From Talaromyces rugulosus (Eukaryota > Ascomycota > Eurotiomycetes > Eurotiales > Trichocomaceae), in assembly GCF_013368755.1 (NCBI RefSeq), contig NC_049561.1, forward strand, positions 3,410,001-3,474,000: 64,000 nt of DNA, given 5' to 3'. The position numbers and the translations under genes were made by a program. The notes beneath the pieces are model-generated. The model saw nothing but the letters and a program-made list of their open reading frames with translations, was not told the origin of the DNA and did not search any database. Positions 22,076 to 33,295 of this stretch are shown here, piece after piece. The stretch's first letter is position 1, and every line of letters starts with the position of its first letter.

Positions 22076-23152
22076 GGGTTCAATTGCACAGCAATCGAAT
22101 TGAGTAGAATTCTCGAACTATGACGAAGGCCACCTTGGCATCTGGTCAGTGTTTTTAATGAGGTCAACATATCGGTGTTTATTGTCGTCGATTGCAATGA
22201 CGTCGTTGAGGCTGTGGCTGTGGCTGTGGCTGAGCTGGTGGGGTTACGTTCACGTTTGCACTGTTTGCATGGAGAGTAAATGTATCTATATTCTGTATCG
22301 TACTGGCTTCACCTCTTTAGAAAACGAAATTTACCGAGACTATATCATGGTGACCTCATTGTAACAATATATGATGATCGCTCAATATAGAACTCATTAG
22401 TATTCCATTATCTATCTAAGTAGTATAACGGAGAATACAACACAGGAGTGAGAGTACACGTATAAGTAACACATCGAATACGCCAATATTGAGACACTTT
22501 ATGTCATTTCGATGCTGCAACTACTATTCTACAATAAAATATCCTGTTAAAAAAAAGGCATCGGAAACGGTGTAGTCCCAGATGTATCAAACTCCTTAGG
22601 TGAGTATTTAATGCCAAGTAGGTCGTGATTTTGATTTATCAACCGCAGTACTAAAAACCCAAATACCATAATTATCAGTCACCCCAAACGGAATTTGAAA
22701 CTTCAGCCATCAGAGAGACCTTCTTCTATTCGTTCTGGCCTAGTTCTAAAGTGACAGTTAATATAAGTATTGAAAACAAATACGGTCATTATACATTTTT
22801 TACCTAGGCTCGTACGGAACACAACATTTGAACAATTCTTCTCCAATAGCCGAATAGTTAGCACACGTGTACTAAGTGTCAAGACCTTCTGGTTCGGAGA
22901 AGACCCAGACTATGAAATGAAAGGTGGATATAATAATGACGACAAAATACATGTCTAACTATAGTACTTGTTCTTTATAGCATCTATAGACGCTAACCCG
23001 GAAACTAACTTCATCTCTTTAAAACATGAAACTTGCACCAGAAGAAAAGCTCGAGTTGTCTCGCTTTACATCCAAATGATCATATGCACAACGCCATGGA
23101 ACCACGTTTTATATAGACATCACAAAACACACCCCTACTTGCCCGTGCTTTC
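22076..23152. other. Intergenic, no gene seen
   Basis: 1077 bp of AT-rich sequence. A short (TGTGGC)n-like tandem occurs near 22211-22231. Several ORFs of 60-95 codons lack any recognisable pattern and have non-coding-like composition. Confidence 0.45.
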
Positions 23153-24783
23153 TTACTTACCAGCTCTGCCGCCGCCTGCACGATATGCAGCTGCACGACG
23201 AGAACTTCGCTTTCCCTTGCTCGCCCCCCGAGATTTGGTCCTCACCTTCAGCTGACCAGAGCCCTCCACCGCGCGTTGTCCTTCGAAAATGAACGGCGTG
23301 TTACCGACGACATCTCGCAGTTTGGCAGCTCCAGCCCGACCAAACAACTTGCTGGATCGGCCACCAAGGGTGTCGCGAGTGCCTTCGATGCGTCCGCCAC
23401 TACGCCTCTCCGAGTCGCGTTTTTTATTTACCTTCTTGGCTCGGACGACACGGAGTTTGCGGGGTAGCAATGGAGGGAATTTCTTGCCATCCAGAAGCAA
23501 CGCTGCTTCCACGCAGTTGGATTCGAAGAACTGCACATAGGCAAACCCTTTGCCAATACGGGTGGCCTGGTCGCGAACAACCCGGACGGATTCCACGTTT
23601 CCACCACCTGCATTTTTCTGGCCTCCAGCTCCTGTGTGATCATTGAATGTGCGCCACAGCCCTTCCTCAATATCAGCTGGTGTGCTTGGTTTTCTCTTGG
23701 GCGCCTCGCCGTCTTCACCGGCAGTGTTCTCTAGATCAACGAAGGCGAGGTTTCCAACAAACACACATCGCTTATTGTCAATTGCCGAGGGGTGCGCAAC
23801 ATTGTCGACTCTCAGGTGACGGTCGAGTACTACTGTCCCATTCAAAGCCCCTGGGGCCTTTTGGGCGGCGAGTTTTGTAGAAAAGACGACGTAAGCGTTT
23901 GTACTAGACGTCGTGGAATCCATGACCTCTTTTTGAGCAAAGGCAGCACGTCGAGGAACCCCAAGCTTAGTGCCGTAGGCTGTAGAGCGGAAGCGGATTG
24001 ATTCGACTTTGTGAGGCGTGTCTGATTTGGGCAGGCTATCCAAAAAGGATGAAAGGTGTTTCACCAGCGTTTTCCTAGCTGAGCCGGTTCTAATCGCAGT
24101 ATTCGAAACGTTGCCGAGGAAAACGGTTCTGCCTGATTTGTCCAGTTCTGTGACTTCCTGTTCGCCGGTCAAAGACTCGTGCATAGGAGGTGCGGTGTCG
24201 TCGTCATCTGAGGAATCGTCCTCTTGTGATGCGTTGCTATCGTCGTCAGACTTGGCCGCCTTTCGCTTCTTGGATGAGTCTGCCTTGCGTTTGGCTTCTT
24301 CTTTTTGTTCTTCGCGAGTGATTTTCTGCATGTAAACATCTTCTAGGTTGTCTGCGGCTGTCCTCTTGCGTTTTCGGCTCACGCGAGCATTATCGGTTTC
24401 GGAACTGCCTGTATCGCTTCCGTCCTCCGCATCCTGCATTTCTTGGTCGCTGTGATTATCACTTTGATTTTCGTCATCCGACTCCTCATCCGAACCGCCT
24501 TCGTGTGGCGCATTGGAGCCTTTGTGCTTTGAGGAACGCTTCGTAGAAGTATATTGCACTGATGGTGTCTGCACCGGTCCAGCCTGTAGCAGGGTCAGCT
24601 ATATGGGTTCCAGATAATATAATTGAGCACACATACACTTGTTTCAAATAGCGAGGCCAGTAAAGGGTCAAATGGCGCATTACCAGCCAGAAAAGATGGT
24701 TGGTTGGCTACTTCAGCGTCGCCATTGGCCTCGGCTTTTGCACCTTTGCGGTGTTCAGATTGGCTTTTTGATTTCTTCCCCAT
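23153..24783 (-). CDS. NOP12: Nucleolar RNA-binding protein NOP12
   Basis: Coding is complement of 24637-24783 and 23153-24583; 525 aa. The start is MGKKSKSQSEHRKGAK, and a 53-nt intron (GTATGT...CTACAG) joins FETS to AGPVQTPSVQ. A long acidic and basic N-terminal region precedes two RRMs: RRM1 begins TVFLGNVSNTAI and is unusually long before RVDNVAHPS; RRM2 begins CVFVGNLAFVDLE and has GKGFAYVQFFESNCVEAALLLDGKKF. The C-terminus is Arg/Lys/Gly-rich. Yeast Nop12 acts in 60S pre-ribosome and 5.8S/25S rRNA processing in the nucleolus. CACGTG sites lie upstream at 24952 and 25333. Confidence 0.9.
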
Positions 24784-26017
24784 GGTTATTATTCTCAAGG
24801 CCCTTTTTTCCTCTGGAAACAATACACACGCCTCGTGGGAGTGCTGCAAATCAAGAAAAATGGGATTGTGCCGTTTGGTATCCAATTTTTTTTTATCGGC
24901 CGCCGCAGAGATTATTATTGGCAAATTGTGGCACTGGAGCTCCGTTATCTCCACGTGATCTGCGATAAGAGCTACGCAATGATGTGTTTTTACCTCCACT
25001 ATAATCACGAGTTTGTAGTCGAAATTTTAGGACAACAGTAAAGTCGATATTAATATTTCTGCTTTCAATGGGCAGCTGGTCAAAAACTTCTGTGACTTCG
25101 AGACGTCGATATCTCTTCTCGAGAGAATTGGCAGATATGTCGGCGAAAGAATCATACTAAATCGCGTAGAGCTAAACCGGCTCGGGGAGATGATTTTAGG
25201 GTGTCTCCCGATTGCCCGTGTCTAGGGGAAGATATCTCTATCATAGTAGATTTTGCAAAAATTCCCTGTCGAAAGTCATGCCACGACAAGGTCAGGCGAG
25301 CCTCGTCAGTTTCGTCGCATCCGGAGCCGAGTCACGTGCGGGCGCCAGCCGAGGGCGGTGAGAGGAAGCGCCCGCTACCATTGGCCAAAACACGCGGCGA
25401 TCGCTCAGGGTCGGTCACGGGCGACGATAGGCCGGCGCATCAGCGGCAGAAAAACACCGCCTGGGGCAAGGCGTTGTCGCTCCCCCAGGTCGCCAGCCCG
25501 TCACTGACCAACAACTTTACCGCACCCTCATCCTGTACAGAATGCTCGTCGCCTCGATTCCATAGACGACAAGGCTCCCCTTCTGCTTCTCTTTTGCTAC
25601 CATATCTCTAGAGCGCCCGCCGCTTGCCTGCCCTCTACCGCTTCGAACACCTCCCGCGCTCGTTCGCGCCCATCTTTGCAACATCTTTCTCCGCCTTCGG
25701 GAGCTCCCACGACTTGCGACCCCCAATGTTGACCTCGTTTCTTCCGCCCGCCTTGCTCACAACGCGAATCCGACACTCTGCTCGCTGCTAGATTCTGCGT
25801 CGCCGGTCGAAATATACGTCCTCTCCTCGATTCGCTCATATTACGCCTCTGTGTGGATTCACGCGCTGTCGGTAAAGACCCCGTGTCGGCGGGGTGCTGA
25901 CCGTGTGAGAAATCCTCTGAGATTGACTCAAATTCGCCAAATTTCCAATACCCTTGATTTTACCGCTCTCGATTTCAATCTTACAACCATCGGTTTGGTG
26001 CGATCGTCGTCGTTATC
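24784..26017. promoter_or_regulatory. Divergent promoter region between NOP12 and DEP1
   Basis: 1234 bp shared upstream region. It contains CACGTG at 24952-24957 and 25333-25338 and a GC-rich stretch 25300-25560, and much of 25560-26017 is probably the DEP1 leader. The open frame at 25201-25611 shows no domain. Confidence 0.45.
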
Positions 26018-28302
26018 ATGGATGCGATTGAGAGCACCGAGTCCGCCGCCCCGTCTGCAAACATGGTTGAGCCTATAGCTCCCGGTGCTGGCGCGAATCT
26101 ATTTCTCGAAGATCCGCTAGGCGACGATGATAGATCAAGCAGTTTGAGCGAAATTGACGACGTATCGGACAATGAGCCCTTTGGCGATGAGCCACTGCGC
26201 CTCCAGGAGAACCCCGTGGCTGAAGTCGACTCCGAAGCCGAAACCGAGCGACTAGAAGACTCTCCTAATCACCCTCGCAACTTGAGAAACATCAACCTAA
26301 GCTCCACAAACCGCTTTGAAAACAGTCCCAGCAAACTTGCACAATCCACCACATACGACGAGGTTGACGAGGACGACGAACAAGAAATGGAGGAAACACC
26401 CAGCAAGCCTCGGCAATTATCCAAGGACAATGGCGTCGTTGCTGAAGACGAGGAGGAAGATGATGAAGAAGAGGAAGAAGAGGAAGACGCAGTCGCAGAT
26501 GACACCGCGAAACAACTTCCACACTCCGATGCAGTGGGTAAGAAGCGCAAGCGCCTTCAATCAGCCGAAGACGTTGAAGCGGACTTTGGCGACAGTGAAC
26601 CCCTGAGAAAGCGCCGTGCTTCCATAAAGAGTGATCAAGGTGATGAACCTCCTACAGAGACACCGTTGTCTCGCGAGGGCTCGGAAGATGCTAGTAAGCA
26701 TGATATCTCACACAAAGACAACATGGCCGACGAAGGCCAAGACCTAGACGTTCCGGCTGTTTCAACTCGCGGTAAAAGAGGAAAGAAAGGAAAGCGAAAG
26801 GGAAGAAAGGCTAAAGATGTGGATGAGGATGTTGAAAATGGGGACGGTGCTCTTGACGGCACCGAAGACAATCTACAAGAAGACGAAGAGAATGGTGAAG
26901 TGGCTGAGGACGGCGATGACGCCGATGTTGCTGCGAAGACCGAAGAAGAGAGTACGTTGGACCACCTTGTTTCTTCCTCATGAGCTCTCCTTTCTGACAT
27001 TTAGCAGTGGCCAAGAAAATTGCTGCCATCGATGCCCTGGGGGTTCTAGAGAAAGAATTCTCAACTCTACGTGACAAGTAAGTTCAGGTTTGATCATATG
27101 CCAAGAGCAGACAGCTGATATACTCTAGAATTTACGATGAGAAAATAGCAAAGATTGACCGAGAGTTGGAAGAGCTCACCAGTCCAGAACCCACTCACGC
27201 GGAATTGGTTCGACAGCTGGACTGCGTGAAACTCCATCGGGATAAGAAAATAAAGTATGAGCGTACACTTTTTCAGTATCGCCTTCAGTCTCTCCTGAGC
27301 CGCAGTCTGGCGGATCGAGCTCAGACATTCAGCACTTACTTTCAGCGTATTCGGGACGCTCGAGAGAGACACTCTACCGCCGTCAGCAAACAGTTCTACG
27401 CCATTCAGCATGATCGCTTCAAAACAGAGGAGCTCGGTGCTGACCACTACATCCCCTTTCCTACGAGAAGATCTCAACAAATCTCTCAACAAGCGGCATA
27501 CAATCAAGAAGTGTCTGTTATGGCTGGTGTCGCCAAATATGTGGGCTTCCCAGCTGCGCCATCTTTATCAGCTGCCCGCGTCACTGAAGTCGACGAGGAT
27601 TTGGATAAAATGGGGGTAAGTTGAATGCTTTTATTTTGTGATTCATAGAGGCTTACAACGTTGTAGATCTCCATTGAGCACCGACCTACGATAGCTCCAA
27701 GTACCGGGCCTCTCCGAGGATCTCTCACTTCCGGGGGTCCTCTTCGTCATAATGCAACAGAAGAAGGATTCCAGGCCGCCTCTTCATGGGCGAATCAAAT
27801 TGCACAGACAAACAACAAACATTTCTTGACCAACCTTGCCTCCTTCACGACTCCCGCATCTCAGAAACGAGTTGTCGACATTCATGCCCCAAATGGATCA
27901 GCATCTACCATAGCAGACAATGCATCTGCAGCTAATTCCTCGGCGGCGAATACGCCATATGGTTTGGAAGGAGACAGAATACCTCAGGGTGTCGCCCCAT
28001 ATACTACCCTTGACTACGATACTTCTGGACGAAAAGCAGCAGCAGGCTTCCGATCGCAAAGCTCGTCTCCACTTGATGTGCGTAAGTCGCAATCAAATAA
28101 TCAAAGCCATTTGGTCGAGAACACGAGGCAACAACAAGAAACCGGACACAACACGGGCTTTTCGCCGCCAGCGCGGTTTGGTTTATTTGGTGCGTCGAAG
28201 CAGGACTCGTCGCCTCCGTTGTCCAACAGGCCGCTGGGCGGCATTCATTCTTCTGCGGCACTTGTCACAGGGTCAGGGTCAAGTCGAATGACTGCCCGAT
28301 GA
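26018..28302 (+). CDS. DEP1: Sds3-like/DEP1-type subunit of the Rpd3L histone deacetylase complex
   Basis: Exons 26018-26951, 27005-27077, 27129-27615 and 27667-28302; 709 aa. The N-terminal half is acidic and low complexity, with a Glu/Asp run and Lys-rich NLS-like stretches. The Sds3-like domain follows across exons 2 and 3: AAIDALGVLEKEFSTLRDKIYDEKIAKIDRELEEL, then LDCVKLHRDKKIKYER. The C-terminus is Ser/Asn-rich. Family knowledge: Dep1/Sds3 proteins scaffold the Rpd3L/Sin3 deacetylase complex in the nucleus. The first acceptor is a tandem TAGCAG (27001-27007), so the join could give EETVAKK or EEMAKK. Sds3 versus Dep1 orthology cannot be fully separated by eye; overall length favours Dep1. 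Confidence 0.8.
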
Positions 28303-29153
28303 CAATGATGCAGCATTTGAATTTTTTGTTCGTTCTATACTGGTCGTGGCATGAGTCATTATTTTATAACATATATACTTTCTTCTGGTTTCCCCCCTCG
28401 TGCTTCGACTTGTATGCTCACTCAGAGGTATACCTATAGAGACCTGTGTTGCACGTACTAACTAAATTTCACTATTCTTCAAAGTGAGATAACTTGAAGT
28501 TCCTTGTTTTGGGGGGAAGGTGTTTATGGTTTTTTGCGGGAAATGAAGCGGCGTATTATGGAAAAACTCTCTCTCAACAACACATAATGCATGGCATATT
28601 ACGGTTTCTAAAGGGTCATTGCAATCAATAATAACGAAATCATTGTCTTTGTTTCTGCGCTGATTTGTGTATATAACTGGTTTTTTATTTTGCTTGGTTT
28701 GTTTGACAAGTATATTATCTATTGTTTATAGTATCTAGATGTCTGATGGGAACTGCCGTTGGATAGAACTATGTATACTTACTTTTTGTTCTGTGTAGAT
28801 CAAACTAGTTTGTCGGATTTATATCCACATTGAAATGTTTCTTTGTGCATGCATAGTCCAATGCTTAAGACATTGCCAAATACCATCACCAGTTACAAAA
28901 GTACTACTATTAAGATTGTAGATCTAAAATAGACTTGATTGCTCTGTTTTTGTGGTAATGTCAATCAAAAACTCCGGTTTCTCATTGTACAATAGGTAAT
29001 ATAAGAAATAGTAGGCTGGTGGTGGGTATTCGGAAGAAGAGTTGCAAATAGCAGTATATCGTACATCGTTCGTCCGGTGAACATGGAAATCGGAGTGTAT
29101 AGCTGGGAGGCTTTTTCTTATTCTCGAGTGATGATGAAAAAGATATCGCTTGT
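28303..29153. other. Intergenic between convergent genes, no gene seen
   Basis: 851 bp of very AT-rich sequence receiving the 3' ends of DEP1 and COA3. No coding-like ORF and no clear repeat. Confidence 0.5.
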
Positions 29154-29542
29154 TTAATTCTTCTGGCTGTTGCTTTGCTGTGGAGCGTCGGGGACAACGA
29201 CATCGGAGAAATCTTCTTGTCCGACAGCACGGATTGTGAATGAGTCTGTATATAAAACGAGGTCCCGAGTCAGCAGACCATTCAACTCATATCCCCAAAA
29301 GCCGAACAAGAAAAACACATACAAACGCCGACAGTAAACAGACACAGCCCCAATCCAGTCAGAGCATTCTTGACGAGATAGGGGCGACGAGCTCGAAGCA
29401 GGGCAGCGCCCGCTCGATAGTCTTTGCCGTAGTAACTCGAATTGAAGCTATCACGAAAAGAACGGGCGAAAAGGTTAGTCTATGATTTTCAACGCGAAAG
29501 AACCATTTGGTTGTATGATTTGACGTACATTCCGGTCGGCAT
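29154..29542 (-). CDS. COA3: Cytochrome c oxidase assembly factor 3 (COA3)
   Basis: Three exons on the minus strand: 29529-29542 (14 nt), 29323-29447 and 29154-29245; 76 aa. The gene is hidden from ORF scans because no exon exceeds 125 nt. The spliced protein begins MPTGIFNSSYYGKDYRAG and continues AALLRARRPYLVKNALTG. A single membrane segment follows (LGLCLFTVGVYSFTIRAV), then EDFSDVVVPDAPQQ. The RARRPYLVKN, TIRAV and VPDAP motifs are typical of fungal Coa3. Coa3 sits in the mitochondrial inner membrane and regulates Cox1 translation and assembly with Mss51 and Cox14. The 14-nt first exon is the least certain part; an alternative upstream start is possible. Confidence 0.82.
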
Positions 29543-30216
29543 TTTTTGAGTGTTGGGCGCCTCCAAGAGCGAGCGATTGAGAAGAGGTTGTCGACTTCTT
29601 CTTGCCCTGACGAAAGTCGGAGAAGGGCGGGAGACAAGCCACAGCCATATCCATGTCTTGGCACCATGTGGTGTGGCTGAGGCATCTATGGCTTCGCTGG
29701 GTGTTTTGCCGGTATAACCAAAATTGACAAATGCTAAACAATATATGAAATATTTATGATATGGACTTTTAAAAAAACACTATTTGAGGGCATTCCTCGT
29801 CTTTTTCTGTTGTGTGTTTCTGTTCCGACACTTTTCGACCTGTGGCGGTGCGCGTGACATCTAACGCCCAGTCGCGGGTTTGGTTTGTTCCTAGCTGGCC
29901 GAGCTTGCTGCCACTGCTTTGCTATTCGCAAGGAACACAACCCAGCATTTGCTTCAGGTCCTCTTCTCCAATTTCACACCAATAGGGAGCTTCGCCCTGG
30001 CCGACAATGCTGTGATCCGCTGTCCCTTGTCCAACCTGCGACAAACTCACGCGACAAAGAAACTAATATTCACTCCGATCCGCGTTTCACCCGCCGATGC
30101 TGCCAACAAACGACCTTTCAACTTGACTACAACATCCATTCGAGTCGGTATAGACGTCGCAAATTTTCCACAGGCTGGTCGTAGTAACTCTTTGAGGCCG
30201 ACGACGGCGAGCCACT
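29543..30216. promoter_or_regulatory. Divergent promoter between COA3 and PTA1
   Basis: 674 bp shared upstream region. AT-rich near COA3, more GC-rich and C-rich toward PTA1. No coding-like ORF; no motif I would name. Confidence 0.4.
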
Positions 30217-32864
30217 ATGGCTCAAGTCAACCTCAATGATCAGCTAGATCAGCTCCAGGCTGCGCGGAACCTGGTGCTGTCCGATGCCGCGCTCTACCCA
30301 CAAGTTGTCCAGGGAATCCTTCCCATCATCGGTGTCAGTTCGGCCCTCGAGCTACGAAGATGGGGCTCGGATTTCCTCGCAGAAACATTCGCCAATCCGG
30401 CGCTGCCCTCGACGCAGAAAGAGCAGCTCGCCACGACCGTGCTCCCAACTCTTCAGGAACTTCTCGATCACGATGCAGAAGACATGACGGTGGTTCAGAA
30501 TGTGATTCAAATCGCGGCCAGTTTATATACATTCGTGTTCAGACATGTGTAGGTTTATCGCCATCCCCCCTTCCTATAGGATATCGTAAAAACCGTCCAC
30601 TCCTCCTGTAGCTCGTCCCTTGTTTTGAGGTTCTGACTTTGTTGCTTTTCTTAGCATTCGTCATCAACAAGAAAAAACGATATGGGAGCAAATGACCGCA
30701 ATCAAGCATAATATACTTGGCCGGATGGACTCCGCGCCGCATCCAGTGAGGGTGTGCTGCATCAAATTTGTGCAGAGAGTCGTTCATACCCAAACGCCCG
30801 GGCCCATAGCAGATCCAAGAGTATGCCATTCCGTCTTCTGTTGCTCAAAGTTCTATACTAACAGGTTTTTTTTTGTCCAGCGGCCGGAGAAAAACGAGAC
30901 GTCCATCGCTATCGTCCCCCGAACTCACGCTATACTCGTGATACCCAACTTAGAAGCAGAGGCATCGGGGCTATTAGATCGACTCTTGACAGTGCTCCAA
31001 GAGAACTCAGAGTAGGTGGTTGATTAGTTCTGTTCTATGAGGATATGGCTAATAAACAAAAGTGATGCAATCTTGGTGAACGCGACGTTGAATTGTTTGG
31101 CCGTCATGCTTCGAACTCGGTCGACAATTGCAAACAAAATACTCGAAACTATTCTGAATTTCAACCCTATCAAAACATTAAATGGGCCTTTGACTCCAAC
31201 TATGCGTGTGAAGGTCAAGTCGATGGAGCGCACAGCCCGTGCTGTTCTAATAAACGTGTTGAAAAGGTGAGAATCCCTAAACCCTCGGCCCTCATTGGGT
31301 TTTGGACAACGGTGTCCTAACTTTTACAGGAACCCCAATCATCCAAAGGCTGGGAAAATGCAGCAGTATATGGAACGACTTGCGCAGAGCTGCACAGAGG
31401 CTCTTGATGATACATCTCGAAAACGCGGCCCGCCTGCGGAACCGACAGACGGTCTAGATAACGTCAAGAGAGCCAAGCTTGGTGTTGAGACCCCGCCTTT
31501 GATAAAAATACCTCCTCTCCCTCCGGGTCCTACGAGCTATGCCCAACTTTACACTCTTACTGAGGATGCTGGGCTTTCTACTTTTGATGTCAAACAACTA
31601 CCACCGGATCTTATTGTCAAGATTGCTGTTGCTGTGCTCGGGAGAGTAGATTCTAATTCATTACAACAAGCGACAGAAGTAAGTTTCCTTACCGTTTATT
31701 TTGTAGCATGGACTAACCATCCCAGGGTATTCGAGCTCGATACCAAGGCCTTGTTGCTCAACAAGCAAAACAGACCCAAGTGCCCGCCGAAGAAGAAGAT
31801 GATGACTATGAGCCAGAGTATCAGCCAGCAGATGTCCCTGTACAGGAAGCAGAGGATACGATGCCCACCATTTTCGGGCTCGAACCAGAATTAGGACCAT
31901 TCAAACTTCCCAAGCCTCCTCCCATGACCGAGGATGAAGCAGGCGAAGTCGGCCGAGCCGCCGCCGAGCGAGTCTTTGAGATGATGGTGGCCACCCCTTT
32001 CAAACCAGCCGTCAAGGGCCCCGGAACTCAGTCAGACCGCAAAGGGTTCGCGCGTCTTGCGGGAGGATCCTTTGACACAAAAGAAGCATGGATAACCATG
32101 CTCGTACGCATGGCGACACGAGCGCCAGCGAGCTTGGAAGGCGCCGCAGGGAAAATCGAAAACGCCGATGGCAGGCCCACCATAGCAACACACATTCGCG
32201 AGCTTTTGTATCGCCATATTCTCGAAGATTTCCGCTCCAGGATCAATATTGGCATCACGTGGCTCAATGAAGAATGGTACAATGACAGATTACAGATGCA
32301 AAATGCGTCGTCGTCTCGCTCGAAAGAAAATGAAAACTTGACGGTGCCTCTGCACTACGACTCTTGGGTCTTGCGTCTTCTCGGCGGTATTCTACCGTAT
32401 CTCGATGCCCGCGATAACAAGGTTCTTATTCGCTTCCTCAGCGAGGTTCCCGAAATCACGTCGCCGATTCTCGGCCATGTTCAGACTCTTGCCCGTGACC
32501 CTGAGCGCGTTACTCTTTGTGTGCAGACTTTACAGTAAGCTATAGCCATCAAATTCTTTGTGCTTTACGAGAGAAAAAAATCTAACCCTGACCGCACAGC
32601 TATCTCGTAATGCTCAGACCACCAGCGCGAGAATTATGTTTAGATACATTGGAGGAGATCTACAACACCCGTAAGAATCATTATTACTCCCACATATACG
32701 AGCAGAGCCCATGAAGCTAACAAAAATATGCAGACGAAGAAGCACGCCCCGCAGCCGGTAAAGTGCTAACTCGATGGCGACCACATGTCATACAAGCACA
32801 AAAAGCCCAAGAAGCACCACAACCATCAATCAACAATACGAATGGCGTTCAAACTGCGACTTGA
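30217..32864 (+). CDS. PTA1: Symplekin/PTA1-like subunit of the cleavage and polyadenylation factor
   Basis: Eight exons: 30217-30548, 30655-30820, 30881-31011, 31063-31266, 31330-31678, 31726-32534, 32600-32670 and 32734-32864; 730 aa. The N-terminal half is an alpha-helical HEAT-type repeat region (DQLQAARNLVLSDAALYPQV, ASLYTFVFRHVIRHQQEKT, VRVCCIKFVQRVVHTQTPG, ATLNCLAVMLRTRSTIANKI), which is the symplekin/Pta1 N-terminal domain. An acidic linker and a further helical domain (YDSWVLRLLGGILPYLDARD, ELCLDTLEEIYNTHEEARP) follow. Pta1 scaffolds the 3'-end processing complex and binds Ssu72 and the poly(A) machinery in the nucleus. The phases of all seven introns agree. Confidence 0.88.
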
Positions 32865-33295
32865 GCCATATGTATTCCCTAAATCTATTAAACTGAGATA
32901 CATCAATCTCTCTCTTTGATTGATGTGTGATGATGAATAATAAACTTGGCTGCCTTTTTTTCTTCTCGCTTTGATGTACAATAACATTACATATTATGGA
33001 TGGATTTTGTATTCTATTTTTTATTTCATTTTGTTCCTAGGACGACGGGATCAATTCATCGATTTATTAGAAGGACGGGTTTATATTCTTCACTGGGAAA
33101 TATCAATTGCAGAACTTTTCTTCGGGTTTTTGGTATACATCTATCTATGTAGTGACGAATAATTCATCTCAGAACACAATTGAATAACTAAATCTACCTC
33201 TTATTTATACTCAATATCATACAACACGATTGACAAAATGTTCAATAAAGATCATCCAGACACACAAAAAAAAACATCTTTTGTGTGCATTCTTT
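32865..33295. other. Intergenic between convergent PTA1 and STT3
   Basis: 431 bp of AT-rich 3' flank for both genes. Nothing gene-like seen. Confidence 0.5.

Noticed and set aside
25201..25611. 136-codon ORF between NOP12 and DEP1
   Set aside because: Lies in the divergent promoter, Arg/Ser-rich by GC content, no similarity recognised.
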